NCBI GenBank assembly: GCA_035502095.1
Contig: DATJUX010000002.1
Coordinates: 1-18,107, forward strand
Reading direction: 5' to 3'
Length of the DNA stretch: 18,107 nucleotides
Source of the DNA: JAKANT01 sp035502095
Lineage (GTDB): Bacteria; Pseudomonadota; Gammaproteobacteria; Burkholderiales; Burkholderiaceae_F
Shown: positions 7,936 to 13,779 of the stretch, one piece after another
Layout: every line of letters begins with the position of its first letter
Numbering within the stretch: position 1 is the stretch's first letter
The notes under the pieces: generated by a model
What the model saw: the letters and a program-made list of their open reading frames with translations, nothing else
Told to the model about the DNA's origin: nothing
The model's database searches: none
Position numbers and translations under genes: made by a program

Positions 7936-9396
7936 TCAGGCGGCGCGGCGTGCCCCCCGCGCGCGCTGCGGCTTCGCGGCCAGTTCGTCACAGGCCGCAG
8001 CCAGCGCCTGCGTCAGCAGGTGCGGCTCGGCGACGGCCGCGCGTGCGGTCGTGAAGCCGAAGCCCAGCGCACCGGCGTAGCTCATCACGGTGATGTTCAG
8101 CCCGAGGCCATGGTCGACGATCGACATCGGGTAGTACGTGCTCATGCGCGCACCCGCGGCGTACAGCGGCACCTCGGGTCCGCGTATGTTCGAGATCACG
8201 ACGTTGGCCAGCGGCGGCATCACGTCGGCGACGTGCGAGCGTCCGTACAGCGCGGCAAGCCCGTGCAGCAACCACGGCACGCCGATCGACGGGAAGTCCA
8301 TGGGCACCATGCCTTTGGCCTGCCGGACCATCGCCTTCACCGCACCGGCGGCCTCGTGGATGGCGCGCAGTCGCCGCAGTGGGTCGGCGATGTGCGTCTG
8401 CAAGTTGACGAGGGGCATCGTCGCGCGGATCGTGTATTCGGTGTCGCCGGCCTCGCGCAACGAGATCGGCATTGCCGCCGTGAGCGGCTTCTTCGGGATG
8501 CCACCGTGGTCCGCCAGGTAGCGGCGCAGGGCACCGCTGCACAGCGCGAGCACGACGTCGTTGAGCGTGACGGCGTGTGCCTCGGCCAGCGCATGCAGCG
8601 TGGCCAGCGGCAGCGACAGCGCCGCGAAGCCGCGCTCGGCGGTGATCTGCACGTTCAGCGGGGTGCGCGGGCCGAGCACGAAGTTCTGGCCCAGCGCGCC
8701 ACCACCGGCGCTCTCTGAGCGCCCTCGGGGTCGAGCCACATTTCCTCGAGAGCCGCCGAACATGCCTGCCAGCGTGCGCACGACATCGGGCAGGTGGCGC
8801 ACCAGCTTGATGTACTGGCCGGCGTCGTGCCGCAGCGCCGCCGCCGCCAGCTCGACGACCCCCGGGTGCTCGCCGGCGGGCACTGCGCGGCCCCGCCGCA
8901 CGCCCCGCACCGGAGCCGGCCGCGGCGTCGTGTCGAACAGCGTGCGCGCCAGCAGCACGCCGGCCTCGCCGTCGAGCACTGCGTGGTGGGCCTTGAGGTA
9001 GTAGCCCACCTGGCCGCTTTCCAGCCCATCGATGACGCACAGGCGCCACAGCGGGCGGCCGCGGTCCAGCAACTCGGCGTGCAGCCGCGCGGCACAGTCC
9101 TCGAACTGAGCGAACGTTCCGGGCGCGGGCAGCGTCATGTGCTGCACGTGGTAGTCGAAGTCGACATCGTCGTCGACCCACACCGGATTGGCGAACTGCA
9201 GGGGCATCGGCGCGAGCTTGCGGCGGAAGATCGGCACCAGGGGCAGCCGCTTCGCCAACTCACGCTTGACCTCGGCGTGGAAGTGGCCGCGGTAGCCTGC
9301 AGGCAGGTCGAACAGACTCAACGATGCGACGTGCATCGGTGTCTGCGGGGTCTCCAGGTGCAAGAACGCCGCGTCGACGCCGCTCAAGGCCTTCAT
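7936..9396 (-). CDS. WS/DGAT family O-acyltransferase
   Basis: The first gene of the lipid operon encodes a second wax ester synthase/diacylglycerol acyltransferase of 486 residues. It starts with the family's Leu-Ser-Gly-Val-Asp-Ala-Ala-Phe-Leu-His-Leu-Glu block. The catalytic HHxxxDG motif is His137-His138-Ala-Val-Leu-Asp142-Gly143. The C-terminal half keeps Thr-Leu-Asn-Asp-Val-Val-Leu-Ala, Ala-Met-Pro-Ile-Ser-Leu-Arg and Val-Ile-Ser-Asn-Ile-Arg-Gly-Pro. It is quite different from the other acyltransferase of the operon, so the two are not recent duplicates and may prefer different substrates. Two ATGs compete. The one at 9396 lies eight bases after AGGAG of a strong GGAGGAG site, while the one at 9402 (adding Met-Ala) lies only two bases after it, so 9396 is preferred. 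The open frame runs upstream to 9633, but that extension is Arg- and Ser-rich and not family-like. A short basic end (Arg-Ala-Arg-Gly-Ala-Arg-Arg) replaces the long tail of the other enzyme. Confidence 0.93.
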   Translation of the reverse strand: MKALSGVDAAFLHLETPQTPMHVASLSLFDLPAGYRGHFHAEVKRELAKRLPLVPIFRRKLAPMPLQFANPVWVDDDVDFDYHVQHMTLPAPGTFAQFEDCAARLHAELLDRGRPLWRLCVIDGLESGQVGYYLKAHHAVLDGEAGVLLARTLFDTTPRPAPVRGVRRGRAVPAGEHPGVVELAAAALRHDAGQYIKLVRHLPDVVRTLAGMFGGSRGNVARPRGRSESAGGGALGQNFVLGPRTPLNVQITAERGFAALSLPLATLHALAEAHAVTLNDVVLALCSGALRRYLADHGGIPKKPLTAAMPISLREAGDTEYTIRATMPLVNLQTHIADPLRRLRAIHEAAGAVKAMVRQAKGMVPMDFPSIGVPWLLHGLAALYGRSHVADVMPPLANVVISNIRGPEVPLYAAGARMSTYYPMSIVDHGLGLNITVMSYAGALGFGFTTARAAVAEPHLLTQALAAACDELAAKPQRARGARRAA

Positions 9397-9404
9397 TGCC
9401 ATGT

Positions 9405-9411
9405 CTCCTCC
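9405..9411 (-). promoter_or_regulatory. Strong ribosome-binding site that decides the start of the first operon gene
   Basis: GGAGGAG on the minus strand lies upstream of ATG-GCA-ATG. Spacing favours the second ATG (9396) over the first (9402). I see no clear -35/-10 promoter further upstream. Confidence 0.7.
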
Positions 9412-9757
9412 ACCGCCCGGCGGCACCGCGGTCGCCGATCGGCCGCGCGCACAACGCGCCGAACGTGCCGATTGTGCAAGCGACCGGCCGGCCCGACGAT
9501 GAGACAGATCAACCGACAGCCGGAAACTGGGTCGCCGTCCTGACCTGGCGCATGGTCGTTCCAACGCCACCGGATGCTGTACGTGTCGGTCGTCATCGAG
9601 CATGGCTCGCCGCCGGGTACACGTGAACGTCACGGCACGTCCGAAGCGCTGACTGGGCTCTGCAACAGTTGAGAGTGGCGACGATCACGCGGTCGCGGCC
9701 CGCTGCTTTCGTCGCTTAAGAGCGATTTGAGATCCAAGCTGGTCCACAGAGAACCGT

Positions 9758-9781
9758 TGGTGGAGGCGGCGGGAATCGAAC
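9758..9781 (-). other. tmRNA (ssrA) 3'-end remnant, probable genomic-island attachment site
   Basis: On the minus strand these 24 bases read as the 3' end of a tRNA-like molecule. In order: last base of the 5' T-stem, T-loop TTCGATT, T-stem CCCGC, acceptor strand CGCCTCC, discriminator A and CCA. All parts have exact canonical lengths. The acceptor strand with T opposite the third base pair fits the alanine-type G3-U pair of tmRNA. Upstream of the T-loop (right of 9781) the match ends at once, so no complete tRNA or tmRNA is present. Island integrases typically recombine at exactly this segment, leaving such a partial copy at one island end. Alternative: the same segment of a tRNA-Ala gene. 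No integrase gene is in the window. Confidence 0.7.
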
Positions 9782-9982
9782 TCTAGAGTGAAAAACGATC
9801 GAAATGAAACCGACTTGCCCCATCGTTGCCCCCAAGATGCTCGGCTGATTTGGGCGCTTGGAAGAACTTCAAAAGTCTGAACTCAGATTGGCTGTCATTG
9901 CAGCGCTGCCCTTGTGAAGTTGACAACGAATGAACGATAGCTGCTGCACGTCGTATCGGGGATAGACGATTGCGGCTAAATA

Positions 9983-10026
9983 GCGAAAGAGCCGACATTC
10001 GATCAGCACTCAATGTCTGTTTCGGC
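9983..10026. repeat. Imperfect inverted repeat
   Basis: The arms are approximately GCGAAAGAGCCGACATT (9983-9999) and AATGTCTGTTTCGGC (10012-10026). The inner six bases GACATT and AATGTC pair perfectly and the outer parts pair with mismatches and a bulge. It could be a transcript hairpin or a dispersed intergenic repeat. No adjacent gene explains it. Confidence 0.45.
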
Positions 10027-10385
10027 CGTCAGACGAGCGTTAGCGTCGAGGTGCAGGTCTTTTCGAACTGCAGCGTCCACCACGCGATGCAACACAGCAG
10101 CCGGCCTGGATGGCGATCAGCAAGCTCGCCGACGCAGATCACGCGCACACTGCGACCCAACCATCCGCGCGGCTGCACGATTGCCCTGCCGGCAGCGCGA
10201 GTGTCCCTCGGGCGTCCGCAATAACATCATCGAGGTCCCATCAGATATTCCGGAACGCCGCCTCTGCATCGAATGCATGGGCCGCTTGGCGCGAGTGTCC
10301 CGCTTCGTGAAGCCAGAGACGAGTTGCCTGCCGTATGAAGATTCAGCGACGAGCCACGCAGCTTGGGCAGGATGCACCCTCGTAC

Positions 10386-10399
10386 TTGATCTTGATCAA
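10386..10399. promoter_or_regulatory. FNR/ANR-type binding site (TTGAT-N4-ATCAA)
   Basis: TTGATCTTGATCAA matches the FNR/ANR consensus exactly, and the dyad extends one base each way to CTTGATC-TT-GATCAAG. FNR-type regulators activate genes under low oxygen. It lies 155 bases upstream of the sensor kinase start. No good -10 element sits about 30 bases away on either side, so the promoter it served may be decayed. It is symmetrical and gives no direction. Confidence 0.5.
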
Positions 10400-10554
10400 G
10401 GGTCGCTGCAGCTTTGGCTCCGGACTTCGCGCCCAAGCCGGATCAACGAGCCGGCGGATCAAGTTCAGAGGGCAGGTCAAGTTCTTTGTATCTGTCGTGA
10501 CGCGGCAACGCCAAAGCAAGAGCCATGACGCTGTAGGGATCGAAGACGCGCACA

Positions 10555-12174
10555 ATGGGTCCGTTGCAGGCGCTGAGCACGGCGCTTCTGCTGTGTTGCG
10601 TCTCGGGGCCACTGCGTGCCGCCGAGGAAGAGGCGCGCGTGCTGATGCTCTACGGCCTCGACGCTTATCTTCCGCCCTTTCTGGCAATGGATAAGGCCAT
10701 GCGCGCGAGCCTCGCGAACGAAACCAGCGGCCGGATCCAGTTCTTCTTCGAATCGCTCGATTCACAGCGTTTCGCCATGGAAACAGCAGAGCCCGAGCTT
10801 GCGGCGCTGCTCGCCAAGAAGTACGGCGCGCTGCGCATCAACGTGGTCGTGGCGGTGTCACGAATAGCACTCGATTTCTTCGAGCGGCATGGCGCGCAGA
10901 TCTGGCCCGGCGCACGAGTGGTGTTCGTGGGCTTCCTGGGTTACGAATTCAACCCCTCAGCCCTTCCGGCCGGCGCATCCGCCGTCCTCTCCATCTTGGA
11001 CGCGGCTGGAACCATCGACATCGCCCGCCGCCTGCAGCCTGGCGCTCGTCGCATCGTAGTGGTCTCCGGAGTGGCCGAGGTCGACAAAAGAGCAGAACAG
11101 CAGGCGCGAGCAGCGCTCGCGAAGCTGGACCAGCGGGTCGCGGTGGAATTCCTTTCCGGACTGCCGCTGCCGGAACTGCTTGCCCGAGTCGCTGCGGAGC
11201 CGCCGGACAGCATCGTCATTTATCTGGCGCAGTTCCGCGACGGCGACGGTCGCCCTTACGAGCCGCACGAACTGCTGCGTGCCCTCGTCAAGACGTCCCG
11301 CGCGCCCGTCTATGGTGCTGCCGAATCGATGCTGGGCATCGGTGCAGTCGCCGGCAGCGTCGCATCGTATGAGAGCAGGGGACGGCTCATTGGCGACCAG
11401 GTACGCCGCACGCTGGCGGGCGGACCTCTGGACCCGAGCCGCACCGTGCTCGCAGCGCCGAACCGATGTGTTGCGGATGCGCGGGCGTTGCAGCGCTGGT
11501 CGCTCGATGAGCGGCTTCTTCCCGACGGCTGCGACATCCGGTTCGCCGACCGGCCCCTGTGGCGTCAGTACCAGCGGGAGATCACCGTCACGGTGGCCCT
11601 CATCGCGGTGCAGGCCGCGTTGATCGGGGCGCTCATCGTCCAGCTCCGGCGCCGCCGCGCCGCCGAGTTGGAGTCGCAGGCGCGCTACCTCGAAGTGGCG
11701 CACATGAACCGGCGCGTGGCATTGGGAGAGATGTCGGCGTCGATCGCCCACGAGCTCAACCAGCCACTGGGCGCGATCCGCAACAATGCCGGCGCTGCGG
11801 AGATCCCGATCAAGGCCGATCCGCCACGACTGCAGGAGGTGGCGCACATCCTGGCCGACATCCAGCGCGACGATCAGCGCGCGAGCGACATCATCGAGCG
11901 CATCCGCAAGTTGCTGCGCAAGACTCCCTTCGAAGTGCGCGACATGGACCTGAACGGAACGATCGAAGAGACGCTGCATCACGCGCATGACGGCGACCTC
12001 AGGCACGGTCCACGTCGTCGACGACGACGCGTCGTGGCGCACGTCGGCGGCACGGTTGCTGTCGGTTGCCGGATATGGCGTGGTGCTGTACGAATCGGCG
12101 GGGCAGTTCCTCGCGACCGCCGAGCTCGACGAACCCGGCTGCCTGCTGCTCGACCTGCGCATGCCGGGGCTTAG
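10555..12174 (+). CDS. Sensor histidine kinase lacking its ATPase domain (ABC-substrate-binding-like sensor)
   Basis: A probable signal peptide (residues 1-22) leads into a periplasmic sensor of about 300 residues resembling the ABC-transporter substrate-binding family PF04392. Then come a membrane segment at about 343-363, an Arg-rich cytoplasmic flank and a HisKA dimerisation domain. The phosphoacceptor is His399 in Ser-Ile-Ala-His-Glu-Leu-Asn-Gln-Pro-Leu. Family-like sequence ends at about residue 471 (position ~11970) in Asp-Leu-Asn-Gly-Thr-Ile-Glu-Glu-Thr. The remaining ~68 codons read the next gene in the wrong frame and are Arg-rich nonsense. The N, G1 and G2 boxes that bind ATP are absent, so self-phosphorylation is not expected. 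A deletion of a few hundred bases, ending just before the regulator start, explains this. Upstream of the ATG there is no strong ribosome-binding site. It overlaps the regulator gene by 188 bases only because of the junction. It could be a dead kinase, or a protein needing another kinase. Confidence 0.82.
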   Translation: MGPLQALSTALLLCCVSGPLRAAEEEARVLMLYGLDAYLPPFLAMDKAMRASLANETSGRIQFFFESLDSQRFAMETAEPELAALLAKKYGALRINVVVAVSRIALDFFERHGAQIWPGARVVFVGFLGYEFNPSALPAGASAVLSILDAAGTIDIARRLQPGARRIVVVSGVAEVDKRAEQQARAALAKLDQRVAVEFLSGLPLPELLARVAAEPPDSIVIYLAQFRDGDGRPYEPHELLRALVKTSRAPVYGAAESMLGIGAVAGSVASYESRGRLIGDQVRRTLAGGPLDPSRTVLAAPNRCVADARALQRWSLDERLLPDGCDIRFADRPLWRQYQREITVTVALIAVQAALIGALIVQLRRRRAAELESQARYLEVAHMNRRVALGEMSASIAHELNQPLGAIRNNAGAAEIPIKADPPRLQEVAHILADIQRDDQRASDIIERIRKLLRKTPFEVRDMDLNGTIEETLHHAHDGDLRHGPRRRRRRVVAHVGGTVAVGCRIWRGAVRIGGAVPRDRRARRTRLPAARPAHAGA

Positions 12175-12646
12175 CGGGTTGCAGCTGCAGCAGCGGCTTG
12201 CACAGCGCACACTTCCCGTGGTGTTCGTGTCCGGTCACGGCGACATCCCCACCAGCGTGTTGGCTATCAAGGCCGGCGCCGAAGATTTCCTCAGCAAGCC
12301 GGTCGACTCAGGCGTGCTGTTCTCGGCCATCGAGCGCGCCATCGCGCGCGATTGCGCCGAGCGTGACGGGCGCCGGCAACACGACGCGCTGCGTGCGCGC
12401 GTCGACGCCCTGACGCCGCGGGAACGCATAGTGTTCGATGCGGTCGTGCGGGGCAAGCTGAACAAACAAATCGCCGCAGACCTCGGCACTGCCGAGCGCA
12501 CGATCAAGTGGCACCGCCACAACCTCATGGAGAAGCTCCAGGTGGCGTCGTTCGCCGAGCTGGTCTCGCTCGCCGAGCATCTGGGGCTGGTGAGCGCGCA
12601 CGACCGGCCGACGCCGGGTTTCAGTTCGGCCGCGCAGCGGCACTGA
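11987..12646 (+). CDS. FixJ/NarL-type response regulator (receiver + LuxR helix-turn-helix)
   Basis: A 219-residue DNA-binding regulator. The receiver domain (about 5-120) has acidic pocket Asp12-Asp13, phosphoacceptor Asp56 in Leu-Leu-Leu-Asp-Leu-Arg-Met-Pro, switch Ser82 in Val-Ser-Gly-His-Gly-Asp and Lys104 in Ser-Lys-Pro. The LuxR-type output domain (about 140-200) begins Leu-Thr-Pro-Arg-Glu-Arg and contains Asn-Lys-Gln-Ile-Ala-Ala-Asp-Leu-Gly and Arg-Thr-Ile-Lys-Trp-His-Arg. All key residues are present, so the protein itself looks functional. It is normally activated by the kinase encoded just upstream, which here has lost its ATPase domain. The junction lies ~15 bases before the ATG, and only a weak purine run (GAAGAGA, about 15 bases upstream) could act as ribosome-binding site, so expression may be altered. 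Its first residues (Val-Asp-Asp-Asp-Ala-Ser-Trp-Arg-Thr-Ser) are repeated almost exactly in the broken receiver at 13172-13552. Target genes are not evident. Confidence 0.92.
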   Translation: MTATSGTVHVVDDDASWRTSAARLLSVAGYGVVLYESAGQFLATAELDEPGCLLLDLRMPGLSGLQLQQRLAQRTLPVVFVSGHGDIPTSVLAIKAGAEDFLSKPVDSGVLFSAIERAIARDCAERDGRRQHDALRARVDALTPRERIVFDAVVRGKLNKQIAADLGTAERTIKWHRHNLMEKLQVASFAELVSLAEHLGLVSAHDRPTPGFSSAAQRH

Positions 12647-12771
12647 CAGCCGGCTTGGTTTATCGCGGCAAGCTGCGCGTGTGGACTCATTGCGGCCGTC
12701 GAGGCTGTGATGACGCGCGCACGGCAACGAGCGCGACTGCCTGGGCGTCTCGTTGCTCGCGATAGGATCCG

Positions 12772-12990
12772 GTGCGGCATCCCGGACGCGTGTTTGGCGC
12801 CCCCGCCGTCGGCACCATGATGATCATCATCGGCCTCCTGTCGCTCGGGCTGGCGGCCGCGCTGCATCGGCAGCAATTGAAGCGCATGCGCGCGTACTAC
12901 GCTGCGCCGCCTTCGCTGTCGCAGTGGGTGGCGGTGCTCGTCGCGGCCCTGGGAGTAGTCGCACTGCTGGCGACGGCATTCCAGCGCTAG
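12772..12990 (+). CDS. Small two-helix membrane protein, probably the C-terminal remnant of a DUF202/YidH protein
   Basis: The 72 codons read from a GTG. A TAG stop lies in frame two codons before it. Two membrane helices are visible (about 15-32 and 51-68), separated by a basic His-Arg-Gln-Gln-Leu-Lys-Arg-Met-Arg loop. This pattern matches the last two helices of DUF202/YidH membrane proteins, while the Arg-Thr-X-Leu-Ala-Trp-X-Arg-Thr amino-terminal half that defines the family is missing. Upstream sequence to the regulator stop (12647-12771) shows no matching fragment. An intact DUF202 gene lies at 15077-15517. It could be translated from the downstream ATG near 12817 as a genuine tiny protein, but a truncated gene is more likely. 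Confidence 0.5.
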   Translation: MRHPGRVFGAPAVGTMMIIIGLLSLGLAAALHRQQLKRMRAYYAAPPSLSQWVAVLVAALGVVALLATAFQR

Positions 12991-13039
12991 AAGTCGCTCG
13001 TGTTCACCCGCCGCGGACACCGACAACATTCTTGCCACG

Positions 13040-13073
13040 CTGTCCTTTGGTGCGGGTCCGCACCAAAGGACAG
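13040..13073. repeat. Perfect 34-base palindrome (16-base arms, 2-base centre)
   Basis: The left arm CTGTCCTTTGGTGCGG (13040-13055) and right arm CCGCACCAAAGGACAG (13058-13073) are exact reverse complements around GT. Symmetry stops sharply at both ends. It lies 49 bases after the DUF202 fragment and 98 bases before the receiver gene, in non-coding DNA. No T-run follows on either strand, so it is not a typical intrinsic terminator. It could be an operator for a dimeric regulator, a small palindromic mobile repeat, or a replication/recombination hot spot. An A/T-rich GGCTATATG stretch about 30 bases downstream might be a -10 region. Confidence 0.85.
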
Positions 13074-13171
13074 TACCGACGCGCACCGGCCCACCCTAGG
13101 CTATATGCGGCAGCCCGATCGTGGGATGCCTTCCGTGCGAAAACCAACTCAGCAGTCACTGGCCCACGCTC

Positions 13172-13552
13172 ATGCATACCACTGCAGGCAGGGTTGCGAT
13201 CGTCGACGATGACGCAAGCATGGCGCACGTCCATCGAGCGGCTGCTGCGTGCGAAAGGCTACGCAACCATCGCCTTCGCATTGGCTGAAGAGTTTCTGCG
13301 CGGTGCGGGCGTCGATGGCGCGGTCGGACTGGTGCTCGACATCCACCTCGCGGGCATCTCGGGCATCGAACTGCGCTGTCGACTGGCGGCCGCGGGATCG
13401 ACGACTCCGGTCGTGTTCATCACCGCACCCACGACGACGAGAAGACGTGCGACGAGGCGCTGGCTGCCGGTTGTGTGGCTTACCTGCGCAAACCGTTCGA
13501 CGCGGCCCAATTGATTGCTGCGTTGGAGCTTGGAAGAAGATCCGGTGAATAG
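13172..13552 (+). pseudogene. Receiver-only response regulator with two compensating frameshifts
   Basis: A CheY-like single-domain receiver of about 126 residues. The start at ATG 13172 reads Met-His-Thr-Thr-Ala-Gly-Arg-Val-Ala-Ile-Val-Asp-Asp-Asp-Ala-Ser. One extra A at 13220 then breaks the frame; removing it gives Trp-Arg-Thr-Ser, as in the regulator upstream. The middle keeps Leu-Val-Leu-Asp-Ile-His-Leu-Ala-Gly-Ile-Ser-Gly, with the phosphoacceptor Asp and Ala in place of the usual Pro. Val-Val-Phe-Ile-Thr-Ala follows, holding the switch Thr. Near 13428-13430 a base is missing. After this the original frame resumes with His-Asp-Asp-Glu, then Tyr-Leu-Arg-Lys-Pro-Phe with the conserved Lys, to the stop at 13550-13552. 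Net length is unchanged. As written, the central 70 residues are out of frame and the protein is dead, unless these are sequencing errors. It probably took phosphate from a hybrid or nearby kinase. Confidence 0.8.
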
Positions 13553-13628
13553 CCATTTGCCGAGTGTCGGACTTGGACAGATGCACTTCTTGGTTGATTC
13601 GCATCACTGGTGTTGTCGTCGAAACCCG

Positions 13629-13692
13629 GTTTCTCAATTCGTCGCTCGTAGGGATGGACGGTCGTCAGCATGAGAAACGATTGGACGACCGT
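13629..13692. repeat. Two interlocking inverted repeats (A-B-A'-B' order)
   Basis: Pair A is GTTTCTCA (13629-13636) with TGAGAAAC (13671-13678). Pair B is ACGGTCGTC (13658-13666) with GACGACCGT (13684-13692). Both are exact and they interlock, so in RNA the two stems are either mutually exclusive or form a pseudoknot. A third, small dyad (GAAACC-C-GGTTTC, 13621-13633) overlaps arm A. The block follows the receiver gene and ends 16 bases before the ISL3 target duplication. Confidence 0.5.
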
Positions 13693-13708
13693 GTTCGCGT
13701 AGCAGCTA

Positions 13709-13716
13709 CTTTTCTG
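13709..13716. repeat. Target-site duplication of the ISL3 element, left copy
   Basis: CTTTTCTG here and at 15033-15040 flank the element exactly. Eight bases is the usual duplication length for ISL3-family insertion, so this is a single clean transposition event without later rearrangement at the ends. Confidence 0.85.
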
Positions 13717-13739
13717 GGTTCATCCGGGTTTTCTGGGGG
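13717..13739 (+). repeat. ISL3 left terminal inverted repeat
   Basis: It begins GGTTCATCC and ends TTTTCTGGGGG, and pairs with 15010-15032 at 17 of 23 positions. Confidence 0.8.
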
Positions 13740-13779
13740 CTGATCTACGCTTTCGCGCACGGCATGCAAGGAGTGCGCG

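Larger units (their letters stand above)
9397..10554. other. 1.15 kb junction without a convincing gene
   Basis: This lies between the leftward lipid operon and the rightward two-component genes. It should hold the operon promoter, but I cannot point to one. Open frames on both strands (for example plus-strand 10013-10528) are Arg/Ser-rich and look like chance. Supported items are the tmRNA 3'-end match at 9758-9781, the imperfect inverted repeat at 9983-10026 and the FNR-type box at 10386-10399. Base composition around 9780-10000 is less GC-rich than the surrounding genes, which fits foreign or decayed sequence. Confidence 0.55.

Noticed and set aside
6362..8080. 572-codon plus-strand frame opposite the oleate hydratase
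   Set aside because: Arises from codon bias of the opposite gene; no recognisable domain despite the length.
9397..9633. Upstream extension of the first acyltransferase to 9633
   Set aside because: The extra 79 residues are Arg/Ser-rich and the family begins at Lys-Ala-Leu-Ser-Gly-Val-Asp; a strong ribosome-binding site supports 9396.
12235..13086. 283-codon minus-strand frame over the regulator and DUF202 fragment
   Set aside because: Cys/Arg/Ser-rich, starts inside the perfect palindrome, antisense to a clear LuxR-type domain.
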